DNA of 40,419 nucleotides from assembly GCA_001917815.1 (NCBI GenBank), contig MNES01000088.1, positions 1 through 40,419 of the forward strand. The letters are read 5' to 3'. The stretch is from Chloroflexi bacterium 13_1_40CM_65_17 (GTDB lineage: Bacteria > Chloroflexota > Dormibacteria > Dormibacterales > Dormibacteraceae). Position numbers and translations under genes: made by a program. Below are positions 15,147 through 23,809 of the stretch, piece by piece. Within the stretch, counting starts at the first letter, position 1. Every line of letters starts with the position of its first letter. The notes beneath the pieces are model-generated. The model was not told the DNA's origin. It did no database searches and saw only the letters and a list, made by a program, of their open reading frames with translations.

Positions 15147-15569
15147 ATGGCGTTCGCCTACAGCGAATCAGCGCAGATGGTTCGAGGAGCCCTCGGTTCG
15201 GTCCTGCGGCAGCGGCGGGAGGCCGTCCACCGGACGCTGACCGAGGTCGCGGCCGAAGCCGGCCTGTCCCCGGCCCACCTATCGGAGGTGGAGCGGGGCC
15301 GCAAGGAGGTATCAACCGAGCGGTTGCTCGCTGTCGCGCACGCGCTCGGGATCCGAACGCCCGATCTGTACGCCGAGCTGGCGCGGCTCCTGGGCGCCGA
15401 CACGGAGCGGCCCGCATGGCCGGAGGACCCTCCGGTAAAGCTGCGACTGGCGACGGCGGGCCTTCCCCTCGAGGCGCTGCGCAGCGTCGCCGACTTCAGC
15501 GCCTACCTCGCAATGTCCAACCCGCCACCCAAGTCCCGGCCGCGCATCGGGTTCGAAACCAGGAGGTAA
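15147..15569 (+). CDS. XRE-family regulator, ClgR-like
   Basis: The product is 140 residues. An HTH_3 domain at about 15-70 reads [20 protein letters not shown], then [30 protein letters not shown]. This is close to the ClgR proteins that activate clp protease genes in actinobacteria, especially the segment [11 protein letters not shown]. The clpP gene starts four bases after its stop, which strongly supports the assignment. The start ATG follows a TAGACT -10-like hexamer (15127-15132) by about 14 nt, so the mRNA may be nearly leaderless. A TTCGC-N5-GCGAA dyad lies just inside the coding region and could serve autoregulation. Confidence 0.82.
   Translation: MAFAYSESAQMVRGALGSVLRQRREAVHRTLTEVAAEAGLSPAHLSEVERGRKEVSTERLLAVAHALGIRTPDLYAELARLLGADTERPAWPEDPPVKLRLATAGLPLEALRSVADFSAYLAMSNPPPKSRPRIGFETRR
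15153..15167. promoter_or_regulatory. Dyad TTCGC-N5-GCGAA, candidate ClgR-type operator
   Basis: TTCGC (15153-15157) and GCGAA (15163-15167) form a perfect dyad with a CTACA spacer. The central CGCCTACAGCG fits the CGC-YNANR-GCG core that I recall for actinobacterial ClgR boxes. It sits only 6 nt into the ClgR-like gene and directly upstream of most of the clgR-clpP unit. The match to the consensus is from memory. Confidence 0.45.
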
Positions 15570-15573
15570 TGAA

Positions 15574-16182
15574 ATGCACCTGATCCCGACGGTGATCACC
15601 AACGACGGGCGCGGCGAACGCGCATACGACATCTACTCACGGCTGCTCAAGGACGGAGTTGTCTTCGTGCGTGGAGTCATCGACGACGACATGGCGACCA
15701 CGGTTACGGCTCAGCTCCTGTTTCTCGAAAACGAGACTCCCGACCGAGACATTCAGCTCTACATCAACAGTCCAGGCGGCTCGCTGACGGCAGCGCTGTC
15801 CATCTACGACGCCATGCAGTACGTCGGGCCCAAGGTCGCCACGTTGTGCACGGGGTTGGCCGCGAGCGGGGCGTCGATTCTGCTCGCCGGCGGCGACCCT
15901 GGAATGCGGATGTCGCTGCCGCATGCGCAGATCCTCATCCACCAGCCCTTCACGCAGGGCATCCAGGGCCAGGCCACCGACATCCAGATCCACGCTCAGG
16001 AGATCCTCCGCCAGCGCGAGCAGGTGGCGCGGATCTACGCCAAGCACTGCCACCGGGAGCTCGAGGACGTCGAGCGCGCGATGGAGCGCGACTTCTTCAT
16101 GACGCCGGAGCAGGCCAAGGAATGGGGCCTCGTCGACCTGATCGTTGAGAAGAACCCGACAACCGCAAAACCCGTGGCTTGA
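15574..16182 (+). CDS. clpP: ATP-dependent Clp protease proteolytic subunit
   Basis: The product is 202 residues, a typical ClpP without a long propeptide. Ser98 lies in TGLAASGAS, His123 in ILIHQPF and Asp173 in MERDFF, giving the complete catalytic triad. YINSPGGS forms the oxyanion-hole strand. It should form tetradecameric barrels with ClpX or ClpC-type unfoldases, which are not in the window. AGGAGG is an excellent SD before the ATG. The match GLAASGAS in place of the usual AASMGA suggests a divergent paralogue. Position behind a ClgR-like activator fits stress-controlled proteolysis. Confidence 0.93.
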   Translation: MHLIPTVITNDGRGERAYDIYSRLLKDGVVFVRGVIDDDMATTVTAQLLFLENETPDRDIQLYINSPGGSLTAALSIYDAMQYVGPKVATLCTGLAASGASILLAGGDPGMRMSLPHAQILIHQPFTQGIQGQATDIQIHAQEILRQREQVARIYAKHCHRELEDVERAMERDFFMTPEQAKEWGLVDLIVEKNPTTAKPVA

Positions 16183-17147
16183 GAATCGTCGTCCTCGGCG
16201 GGACGAGGTTCATCGGGCGGGCGATCGTCGAAGAGCTGGCGGGCGAAGGCCACGACGTGCTGGTCGTTCACCGCGGCCGCCTCGAGCCGGACGACATGCC
16301 GCCCGTGGCGCATCTTCACTGCGACCGCACCGAGCTGGCGGCTCACCATGCAGAGCTCGCTGCGTTTGAGCCCGATGCCGCCGTCGACTGTCGCGCGCTC
16401 ACGCGCGAGGACGCACGCGCCGCCCTCGAGGCATTGCCAGGAGGCTTGCGGCTGGTGGTGATTTCGAGCCTCGACGTTTATCGAGCGTTCGGAGCGCTCA
16501 ACGACGGGCGCGAGACCGACCCGGTCCCGCTCGACGAGGACTCCGCCGTGCGCGCGGAGCGCTATCCGTATCGCGGCAAGACGCCCGGTATGGAGCACTA
16601 CGACAAGCTCGACGTCGAAGAGGAATATCGGCCCCGAGGCGGGACCGCGCTTCGCCTGCCGATGGTCTACGGCGAGCGCGACTACCAGCGCCGCGAGGAG
16701 TTCCTGCTGCGGCGAGTGCGGGCCGGCCGGCCACGCATCCCTTTCGGTTCCGGAATGTGGCTAGCCTGCCGGGTCTACGTCTGCGACATGGCTCACGGGG
16801 CCCGTCTCGCGCTCGAATCGCCATCGACTGTGGGAATGGCGCTCAACCTGTGCGACGACCGCACGTACTCGATGGCGCTGTGGTCTCGAATGATCCTCGA
16901 GGCTGCAGGCTCGAATGCCGAGCTGGTGAGGGTGGCCGACGAGGTCCTGCCGGAGGACCTCAAGCCGACCGGTACGATGACGCAGCACATCTGCGCCAGC
17001 GCGCAGCGCGCCAGAACGCTGCTCAGCTGGACCACCACTGATCCGGGACAGACGCTGCGCGCCACCGTCCGCTGGCATCTCGACCATCCACCCGCTGACC
17101 AGGACACGGATTTCAGCTCGGACGACCTCGCTCTGGCTACCGTCTAA
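16179..17147 (+). CDS. NAD-dependent epimerase/dehydratase-like (extended SDR)
   Basis: The product is 322 residues from a TTG that overlaps the clpP stop (TTGA). The N-terminal Rossmann motif GGTRFIG is clear, with [12 protein letters not shown] as the catalytic-region strand. The usual YxxxK is not obvious: [10 protein letters not shown] occupies the area, so the active-site Tyr/Lys pair may be altered. Similar atypical SDRs act as epimerase-like sugar-nucleotide enzymes or RNA-binding proteins. The stop is 12 nt before the UPF0182 gene. Confidence 0.78.
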   Translation: MRIVVLGGTRFIGRAIVEELAGEGHDVLVVHRGRLEPDDMPPVAHLHCDRTELAAHHAELAAFEPDAAVDCRALTREDARAALEALPGGLRLVVISSLDVYRAFGALNDGRETDPVPLDEDSAVRAERYPYRGKTPGMEHYDKLDVEEEYRPRGGTALRLPMVYGERDYQRREEFLLRRVRAGRPRIPFGSGMWLACRVYVCDMAHGARLALESPSTVGMALNLCDDRTYSMALWSRMILEAAGSNAELVRVADEVLPEDLKPTGTMTQHICASAQRARTLLSWTTTDPGQTLRATVRWHLDHPPADQDTDFSSDDLALATV

Positions 17148-17159
17148 GCTTCGGGTCAG

Positions 17160-20006
17160 ATGACCCGCCGGTACCGGCCGTTTGATCCGTTCGAGCGCGG
17201 CGGACCGTTCGAAGCGCGAGAGATCCGGTTCCCGCGGCCGCCTCGACGATTCTGGATCGGCGTCGGACTCTTCGGCCTGGCGCTGCTGATCTTCCTCTTC
17301 GCCAGCCCGATCATCTGGTTCTTCACCGAGCTGCAGTGGTTCGACTCGCTCGGGTTCAAGGACGTCTTCACAACCCGCTTGTTCCTGCAGACGGCGCTCT
17401 TCATCGGGAGCTTCGTGCTGGCGTTCGTCTTCCTGGTCGCCAACGTCGTCATCGCGCTACGCGTCCGCTCGGGACCGAGCCTGCGCGCGGTCGGGATCAG
17501 GCGCTCGAGCATCCGCAGCCCCACCGGGGGCGCGGCCCTGGGCGCGGCGGCGCTGGTTGCCCTCGTGCTGTCAGGCGGGGCCGGCACCCAGTGGCAGAGC
17601 CTCGCGCTGTTCCAGCATGCCCGGGCCACCGGCATCACCGACCCCGTGCTGGGCCAGGACGTCTCGTTCTACCTGCTGACGCTTCCGTTCCTCCATTCGG
17701 TCGCCAACTGGGCGCTCGGACTTGGATTTCTCACCCCTCTCTTGATCGGGATCGTGTATGCCTGGCGAGGCGACACTTTCGACCTCAACCTGAGCCCGCT
17801 GTCGATCGCGCATCTATCGGCGCTGATGGCGGTGTTCGCTCTGGTTCTCGCGGGATGGATGTGGCTTGGACGCTACGACCTCCTGTATGCGCACAACACC
17901 AACACTGTCTGGGGCGCGGCCTACACCGACGTCAACGCCAGGCTGCCGATCATCACCTTCCAGGCAGGTGCGGCGGTCGTCCTGGGCGGGTCTCTGCTGG
18001 TCAATGTCTGGTTGAGAAGGATCTGGCTGCCTGTGACGGCGGCGGGCGCCTGGGTGGCCCTCCTTTTGATCGGACAGGTCTATCCCGCGGTGGTCCAGTC
18101 GTTCCTGGTGACCCCGAACGCGCAAACGTATGAACTTCCGTACATCCAGCGTGAGATCTCGGGCACCCGCGCCGCTTACGGGCTGCCAAACGTGGGGGTC
18201 AGCAACTTCACCGGGGACCAACCGCTGACACTGGCGAACGTCCAGAACGACCAGGTCACTGTCAACAACCTGCGAATTTGGGACTTTGCGCCGCTCAAAG
18301 ACACGTACGAGCAGCTGCAGACCATCCGCACGTACTACACATTCCACGACATCGACATCGATCGGTACAACATCAACAACCAGTACACGTCGATGGAGAT
18401 CAGCGCGCGCGAGTTCGATTTTTCGAAGTTGCCACCGGCTGCGCAGAACTGGGTCAACCAGCACCTTCAGTACACGCACGGGTATGGCTTGGCGGCCAGC
18501 CCGGTGAATGCGGTGGTGGGCGAAGGCCTGCCGGACTACGTGGTCGGCGACATCCCGCCAACAGGCCAGCTGAAGGTGACCCAGCCGGCGATCTATTTCG
18601 GAGAGGTCACGACCACCTACGCGCTGGCGCCGAACACAAATCGTGAGTTCGACTATCCGCAGGGAAGCCAAGACGTGTTCACGTCATACACCGGCACCCA
18701 TGGTGTGCCTATGACCCCGGTGAATCGCGCCCTCTGGTCTCTGAAGCTGGGTGATTTCAACCTTCTCGTATCGGGCCAGGTGAACAGTCAGACGCTGATG
18801 CTGTACCGGCGGCAGATCGTCGCCCGGGTCACTGAGCTGGCGCCGTTCCTCAGCTTTGACTCAGACCCGTACGTGGTCATCGTCGATGGCCACGTCTACT
18901 GGATCGTCGACGCCTACACGACCGCGGCGACTTATCCGTATTCGCAGACCGTGACCTTCCAGGACAGCAACGACATCAACTACATCCGCAACTCGGTCAA
19001 GGTCGTCATCGACGCCTACGAAGGCACCGCAGTGTTCTACGTGGTCGATCCGAAGGACCCGATCATCCGCGCTTATGCAGACACCTTCCCAACCCTGTTC
19101 ACGGCTATCGACGCGATGCCTGCGGGACTGCGGAATCACATCCGCGTGCCTGTCGACCTGTTCAACACTCAGGTCGGCATCTACGCCACCTACCACATCA
19201 CCGACCCCAAAGTCTTCTTCGCTCGAGAAGACGTTTGGGACATCCCGACGGCTCAGACTTCGCCGGGGTCCGCACAGGTGCCCGTGCAGCCGTACTACGT
19301 GCTGTTCCGGCTGCCCGGAGAACAGAACCCCGAGTTCCTGCTCATCATGCCCTTCACCCCCCATGGCAAGAACAACTTGACGTCGTGGATGGCGGCTCGG
19401 TCAGACGGCTCCCATTACGGCGAGTACGTGTCCTACGTGCTGCCGAAGGACAAGGTGATCTTCGGCCCGCAGCAGGTCGCCAACCGCATCAACCAAGACC
19501 CAGTCATCTCTCGTGACTTCACCTTGTTCCATGGGACTGGCTCCCAGGTCCAGCAAGGCAACCTGCTGGTGGTGCCGATCGGTGACTCGTTCCTCTATTT
19601 CGAACCGATTTATCTTCGCGCCACGTCTGCATCGGGCCTCCCCGAGCTGAAGAAGGTCATCCTCGCGGACCAGGCGTCGGTCGCGTACGCAGACACGCTC
19701 CAGCAGGCGATCGACCAGCTGGTGGGGACGGCGACGGCGCCGCCGCCTACAAACACGCCGCCGGTTACGATCACGCCGGCGGTGCTGGCCCAGATCGCGG
19801 ACCTGGTGACGCAGGCAAACGCGCATTACACCGCCGCCTACAACGATTTGAAGAACGGCGATTTCGCGGGCTTCGCTTCGGAGATGAAGCAGGTAGGCGA
19901 CATCCTGCAGCAGATGCAAAAGCTGACTGGCGGTAGTACGTCGCCAAGCACCGGTGCATCACCGACACCCGGTCGTACGACGCCGTCTCCGACCAAATCA
20001 CCGTAG
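17160..20006 (+). CDS. UPF0182 family large membrane protein
   Basis: The product is 948 residues, as usual for UPF0182. The N-terminal ~320 residues hold about seven membrane helices, for example near 30-50, 70-95, 125-145 and 170-195. A large outer domain follows with family-typical text such as YELPYIQREISGTRAAYGL, YTGTHGVPMTPVNRALWSLK and PYVVIVDGHVYWIVDAYTT. The C-terminus is a low-complexity Pro/Thr region (TATAPPPTNTPPV and a final TPSPTKSP). The function of the family is unknown. The gene overlaps the convergent pcm-like gene by 9 nt. Confidence 0.92.
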   Translation: MTRRYRPFDPFERGGPFEAREIRFPRPPRRFWIGVGLFGLALLIFLFASPIIWFFTELQWFDSLGFKDVFTTRLFLQTALFIGSFVLAFVFLVANVVIALRVRSGPSLRAVGIRRSSIRSPTGGAALGAAALVALVLSGGAGTQWQSLALFQHARATGITDPVLGQDVSFYLLTLPFLHSVANWALGLGFLTPLLIGIVYAWRGDTFDLNLSPLSIAHLSALMAVFALVLAGWMWLGRYDLLYAHNTNTVWGAAYTDVNARLPIITFQAGAAVVLGGSLLVNVWLRRIWLPVTAAGAWVALLLIGQVYPAVVQSFLVTPNAQTYELPYIQREISGTRAAYGLPNVGVSNFTGDQPLTLANVQNDQVTVNNLRIWDFAPLKDTYEQLQTIRTYYTFHDIDIDRYNINNQYTSMEISAREFDFSKLPPAAQNWVNQHLQYTHGYGLAASPVNAVVGEGLPDYVVGDIPPTGQLKVTQPAIYFGEVTTTYALAPNTNREFDYPQGSQDVFTSYTGTHGVPMTPVNRALWSLKLGDFNLLVSGQVNSQTLMLYRRQIVARVTELAPFLSFDSDPYVVIVDGHVYWIVDAYTTAATYPYSQTVTFQDSNDINYIRNSVKVVIDAYEGTAVFYVVDPKDPIIRAYADTFPTLFTAIDAMPAGLRNHIRVPVDLFNTQVGIYATYHITDPKVFFAREDVWDIPTAQTSPGSAQVPVQPYYVLFRLPGEQNPEFLLIMPFTPHGKNNLTSWMAARSDGSHYGEYVSYVLPKDKVIFGPQQVANRINQDPVISRDFTLFHGTGSQVQQGNLLVVPIGDSFLYFEPIYLRATSASGLPELKKVILADQASVAYADTLQQAIDQLVGTATAPPPTNTPPVTITPAVLAQIADLVTQANAHYTAAYNDLKNGDFAGFASEMKQVGDILQQMQKLTGGSTSPSTGASPTPGRTTPSPTKSP

Positions 20007-20618
20007 AGGGACGAAGCGCACCGCGAACAGCGATCGCGCGGCAAGCGCGTCTCCGTGGCGTTCGTAAATGCGCAGGTCCTGGTGCTCGTCAGAGGCCCTG
20101 CCGACCGGGATCACGAGCCGGCCTCCGGGCGCAAGCTGTTCGATGAGCGCGGGCGGTACATCGGGTGAGGCGGCCGCGACCAGGATGATGTCGTATGGCG
20201 CGTACGAGGGCCAACCTAACGTGCCATCGGCCACGGCGACCTCCACGTTGGAGTACCCCAGCCGCGCCAGCGTCTCCGACGCGTGCTCGGCGAGCGCCGG
20301 CTCGAGCTCGAGGCTGATCACGTGCCTTACCAGGCGGCTCAAAACCGCAGCCTGATAACCCGAACCGGCGCCGACCTCTAGCGCGCGGTCATCAGGCTTT
20401 GGCGCCGCAGCCTGGGTCATGAGCGCCACGACCAGCGGTTGGGAGATGGTCTGGCCGCACTCGATGGCGAGAGCGCGATTCTCGTACGCATGGCGGCGAA
20501 GCCGGCCGGGCAGGAACTCCTCGCGCGGGACCTTTGACATCACGTCGATGACGCGCTGATCGGTGACGCCGTTGGGCAGCAGCTGCTCGGCGACCATCCT
20601 CTGCGCCGGTGTGCTCAT
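19998..20618 (-). CDS. pcm: Protein-L-isoaspartate O-methyltransferase
   Basis: The product is 206 residues, the normal Pcm size. Typical segments are MVAEQLLPNGVTDQRVIDVMSKVPREEFLP, ECGQTISQPLVVALMTQ, and SAM motif I ALEVGAGSGYQAAVLSRL. The family end (RLVIPVGRASDEHQDLRIYER) is also present. It methylates isoaspartyl residues in aged proteins to start their repair. An isoaspartyl peptidase is encoded elsewhere in this window. The ATG at 20618 is chosen since the upstream extension is not family-like. The gene is divergent from the nuclease-like/HPRT fusion. Confidence 0.9.
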   Translation of the reverse strand: MSTPAQRMVAEQLLPNGVTDQRVIDVMSKVPREEFLPGRLRRHAYENRALAIECGQTISQPLVVALMTQAAAPKPDDRALEVGAGSGYQAAVLSRLVRHVISLELEPALAEHASETLARLGYSNVEVAVADGTLGWPSYAPYDIILVAAASPDVPPALIEQLAPGGRLVIPVGRASDEHQDLRIYERHGDALAARSLFAVRFVPLR

Positions 20619-20637
20619 GGCAGTGATTCGCGGAGAG

Positions 20638-20643
20638 TACAAT
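20638..20643 (+). promoter_or_regulatory. TACAAT -10-like hexamer for the fusion gene
   Basis: TACAAT lies 12 nt before the TTG at 20656 and in the divergent gap after the pcm start. No good -35 is visible at the expected distance. If used, the transcript would begin near 20650, giving a very short leader and supporting the TTG start. Confidence 0.3.
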
Positions 20644-20655
20644 CTCGGCGTTTCC

Positions 20656-21651
20656 TTGGCGTCGTCCGTCCACCAATCCGTCCCCCAGAAGTGGCGCCGC
20701 CCCGTCAAGCAGAGATCGCGCCTCGTCAGGCGATCGGGCCCGGCGCACTCACGCATTGAGTTCGCACACCCCTCTGAGCAGGAGTTCGCGCGCTTCCTCG
20801 ACTACTACCGGATCCGGTGGGTCTACGAACCGGTGTCGTTCCCGATCGCGTGGGACGGCACGCGAGTGTCGGAGATGTTCACGCCCGACTTCTACCTGCC
20901 CGAGCACGACCTCTACGTCGAGCTGACGACCATGAAGCAGTCGCTGGTGACGCCCAAGAACCGCAAGCTCCGGATGCTGCGCGAGATCTATCCGGACGTC
21001 AATGTCCGCCTGCTCTATAGGAAGGACTATCAGCAGCTGCTCGCCAAGGCGGGCTACGAAGCGCTCGAGGTCCAGGACCTGCGCAAGCAGGACATTGGCA
21101 GCATCCTCATCTCCCCGGTCGAGCTCGAGACGCGGGTGAGAGCGCTCGCGCGAAAGATCTCCCGCGACTACCGCGGGCGCACCATCGTGGTCGTCGGCGT
21201 CCTCAAAGGGGTGACATTCTTCCTCGCCGACCTCGCTCGCCAGATCAAGGTCCCGTTCGTCATCGACTACCTCGATCTCAGGCGGTTCGCCGGGGCCCAA
21301 CCGCGCGAACGGGTGCGCATCGCGCGTGATATCGACTATCCGATTGAGGGCCGGCACGTGCTGCTGGTCGAGGATATCGTCAACACCGGTCTGACACTCG
21401 ACTACTTGCTTTCCGAGCTCCGCGAGCGAAGGCCCGCCTCGATCGAGGTAGTGACCCTGTTGAACCGTCCCGGCCGGCGGCTCGTCGAGGTGCCCGTTCG
21501 CTACGTCGGGTTCCAGATTCCCAACGACTACGTCGTCGGCTACGGGCTCGACTACCGCGAGCTTTACCGCAACCTTCCTTTCATATGTGCGCTGAAGGCG
21601 AGCGTGTTCGAGCTCGACACCGGCGCGGCCGCCCCCGAGGTCGTGAAGTAG
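20656..21651 (+). CDS. Nuclease-like domain fused to hypoxanthine phosphoribosyltransferase
   Basis: The product is about 331 residues in two parts. Residues 36-135 resemble a PD-(D/E)XK-like fold: an acidic helix (EQEFARFLDYY), then FTPDFYLPEHDLYVELTTMK with Asp78 and Glu89 as candidate ligands. Residues 145-325 are a type I phosphoribosyltransferase of the HPRT group. Key segments are IVVVGVLKGVTFFLADL, the PRPP loop VLLVEDIVNTGLTLDYLL, and a C-terminal FQIPNDYVVGYGLDY. The latter part should salvage hypoxanthine/guanine to nucleotides. I choose TTG 20656; ATG 20617 is in frame but lies upstream of a possible -10. Confidence 0.8.
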   Translation: MASSVHQSVPQKWRRPVKQRSRLVRRSGPAHSRIEFAHPSEQEFARFLDYYRIRWVYEPVSFPIAWDGTRVSEMFTPDFYLPEHDLYVELTTMKQSLVTPKNRKLRMLREIYPDVNVRLLYRKDYQQLLAKAGYEALEVQDLRKQDIGSILISPVELETRVRALARKISRDYRGRTIVVVGVLKGVTFFLADLARQIKVPFVIDYLDLRRFAGAQPRERVRIARDIDYPIEGRHVLLVEDIVNTGLTLDYLLSELRERRPASIEVVTLLNRPGRRLVEVPVRYVGFQIPNDYVVGYGLDYRELYRNLPFICALKASVFELDTGAAAPEVVK

Positions 21652-21965
21652 GGGCCGGCGCGCGGCTGCAGCGCCTGCTGGCCTGGATGGCGGTGCAGGA
21701 CTTCGCAAGCCTGACCGCTGGCAACCCAAGCCTGCTGCGCCAGGTCGAGCGGATCGTCGTCGACACCCACCGGCGCTTGTACGAGGCGAGAGGCCGGCAG
21801 TGGTCAGAGCCGATTGCGTACAACTGGCTCCATTACGAGGATCCGATGCCGGTGGCTCGCCTCGCCGACGGCGTGCGGAGGCTTCTGGCTGAGGGTGCGA
21901 TAGTGAACGCCGATGCTGTGGACAACGCGTGCATGGAGGCGCGCAAGAGGGGATTTTCGAATTGA
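21585..21965 (+). CDS. Small hypothetical protein downstream of the HPRT fusion
   Basis: The frame is 126 residues from ATG 21585, overlapping the HPRT 3' end in another frame by 67 nt. An internal ATG at 21687 gives a 92-residue version that avoids the Arg-rich stretch. Codon third positions are GC-rich as in its neighbours, which supports coding. The protein is helical and mixed in charge (LRQVERIVVDTHRRLYEARGRQWSEPIAYNWLHYED). I do not recognise a family. Confidence 0.5.
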   Translation: MCAEGERVRARHRRGRPRGREVGAGARLQRLLAWMAVQDFASLTAGNPSLLRQVERIVVDTHRRLYEARGRQWSEPIAYNWLHYEDPMPVARLADGVRRLLAEGAIVNADAVDNACMEARKRGFSN

Positions 21966-22283
21966 GAAGCGGGCTGTGGACGCCCTGTGGAAAAGAGATG
22001 CCCCAAGAGACCTTCCTGTTTACCCTGAAGTACCCTATGCGTTTTTCGGTTTCCAGCAACGGCTTGCGCCGCACCTTCCACCTACTCGACGTTCGGTATC
22101 CTCAGGTTTACCGTACTCAGCCGCTTGGGGCGTCGCGAAAGTTAACAGGGGCCTAAGAGCACGTCAACAAATAAAAAAATCCGAGAGCCAGGCAAACGAT
22201 TGGGGGCTTGACACCATATCGCGAGAGGGATTAGTGGCCGGTCGTAGAATCGGCAGCACCAACACGCTTAGGAGAAATTGAAC
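21966..22283 (+). promoter_or_regulatory. Intergenic region with candidate promoter before the thiolase gene
   Basis: This 318-nt stretch has no convincing gene and is less GC-rich than its surroundings, with an A-run at 22172-22178. A perfect -35 consensus TTGACA is at 22208-22213. The hexamer at 17 nt spacing (TTAGTG, 22231-22236) is a poor -10. TAGAAT at 22245-22250 is a better hexamer but too far away. AGGAGA precedes the thiolase ATG. It probably holds the thiolase promoter and possibly a regulatory leader. Confidence 0.4.
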
Positions 22284-23447
22284 ATGCGCGAAGCCGTCAT
22301 CGTCGAGGCCGTGCGAACACCGATTGGCCGGCGCAACGGCAAGCTCAAGGACACCCATCCTGTGGTGTTGGGCTCGCTCGTGTTGAAAGAGATCGTCAAC
22401 CGCTCGGGCATCAAGCCCGAGCAGGTCGAAGACGTGGTCTTCGGATGTGTGAGCCAGGTCGGCGAGCAGTCATTGAATGTCGGGCGCAACGCGTGGCTGA
22501 CCGCCGGCTTTCCAGTTACCACCCCCGCGACCACCGTCGACCGCCAGTGTGGGTCGAGCCAGCAGGCGCTCCACTTCGCGGCCAACCTGATCCAGTCAGG
22601 CGTTTGCGACATCACGATCGCGGGCGGCGTGGAGTCGATGAGCAGGGTCCCGATGGGATCAAATGCGGTGTCCCCCGGAACTCCTTTCCCACCCGAGCTG
22701 ATGGAGCTGTACGACCTGGTTCCGCAGGGCATCTCGGCAGAGCTGATGGCGCGCAAGTACGGAATCTCACGGCGGCAGATGGACGAGTTCGGCGTCCGCA
22801 GCCACAAGCTCGCGCACGAAGCCACGGAGAAGGGATATCTCGCATCCCAGATCATGCCGATCGACGTCCCGGTCGAGGGCAACGGTCACACCAGCCTCTT
22901 CACGAAAGACGAGGGCATCCGCGCAAACGCAAGCTACGAAGCGACCGCGGCCCTGCAGCCGGCGTTCAATCCGGAGCACTCGATCACGGCGGGCAACTCG
23001 AGCCAGATCTCCGACGGCGCCGCGGCGGTGCTGCTGATGTCGCTCGAGAAGGCCAAGCAGCTGGGGCTGCGGCCGCGCGCACGCATCCGGGCCCAGGCCG
23101 TCGTGGGCACCGACCCGGTGCTGATGCTCGAAGGCCCCATCCCCGGCACCGCGGCGGTGTTGAAGCGGGCGGGCCTCGACCTGAAAAGCATCGACCTCTT
23201 CGAGGTCAATGAGGCGTTCGCATCAGTTGTCCTTGCGTGGCAGAAGGAAACCGGCGCGGACCTCGACAAGACCAACGTCAACGGCGGGGCCATCGCCGTC
23301 GGGCATCCTCTGGGAGCATCCGGCGCCATCCTCATGAACAGGCTCCTGTACGAGCTCGAGCGGCGCGACCTTCGCTACGGCCTCGAGACGATGTGCTGCG
23401 GAGGCGGGCTGGGCACCGCGACGATCATCGACCGAGTCATCGAATGA
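22284..23447 (+). CDS. Acetyl-CoA C-acetyltransferase (thiolase)
   Basis: The product is 387 residues, as usual for thiolases. The nucleophile Cys89 is in TVDRQCGSSQQA. The catalytic His is in GGAIAVGHPLGASGA and the second Cys in MCCGGGLGTA. NEAFA is also present. It catalyses either thiolytic cleavage in beta-oxidation or acetoacetyl-CoA formation; sequence alone does not separate these. The ATG at 22284 follows AGGAGA and gives the family start REAVIVEAVRTPIGR. The stop overlaps the cupin start (ATGA). Confidence 0.93.
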   Translation: MREAVIVEAVRTPIGRRNGKLKDTHPVVLGSLVLKEIVNRSGIKPEQVEDVVFGCVSQVGEQSLNVGRNAWLTAGFPVTTPATTVDRQCGSSQQALHFAANLIQSGVCDITIAGGVESMSRVPMGSNAVSPGTPFPPELMELYDLVPQGISAELMARKYGISRRQMDEFGVRSHKLAHEATEKGYLASQIMPIDVPVEGNGHTSLFTKDEGIRANASYEATAALQPAFNPEHSITAGNSSQISDGAAAVLLMSLEKAKQLGLRPRARIRAQAVVGTDPVLMLEGPIPGTAAVLKRAGLDLKSIDLFEVNEAFASVVLAWQKETGADLDKTNVNGGAIAVGHPLGASGAILMNRLLYELERRDLRYGLETMCCGGGLGTATIIDRVIE

Positions 23448-23809
23448 AGACGTTCGAGGCGCTTCGAGACCTCCGTCCGCACCTGCTGCGAGACGGGATC
23501 ACCGCGAGGGCGGTCCACGGTGAGCGCATGACCATGGCGGTCGTCGACCTCGACCCCGACGCCCACCTGCCCGAGCACCATCACGAGAACGAGCAGATGG
23601 GTTTCGTGATCAAGGGGACGATCGACTTCCGCATCGGGTCCGACAAGCGCCTGCTCAAGGCCGGCGACACTTACGTCATCGCGAGTCACGTGCCACACGA
23701 GGCTGTCGCGGGCCCCGAGGGAGCTACCGTAGCGGACGTTTTCGCGCCGATTCGGGCTGACTGGGCCGACCTGAAACGCGCCGAGCCGTCGCCCGGCAAG
23801 TGGCCTTAG
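23444..23809 (+). CDS. Cupin-domain protein
   Basis: The product is 121 residues, a single cupin barrel. Motif 1 is visible as PEHHHENEQMGFVIKG, with three consecutive His and a Glu as metal ligands. Motif 2 is GDTYVIASHVPHEAV, with the His in VPHEA. It may be a small metalloenzyme or a ligand sensor; no reaction can be assigned. Translational coupling with thiolase is likely from the 4-nt overlap. The stop TAG shares four bases (TTAG) with the convergent glycosylase stop. Confidence 0.85.
   Translation: MKTFEALRDLRPHLLRDGITARAVHGERMTMAVVDLDPDAHLPEHHHENEQMGFVIKGTIDFRIGSDKRLLKAGDTYVIASHVPHEAVAGPEGATVADVFAPIRADWADLKRAEPSPGKWP

Noticed and set aside
20749-22074. A 441-codon minus-strand frame
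   Set aside because: It is antisense to the HPRT fusion, whose PRPP loop is clear. Composition is typical of a shadow frame.
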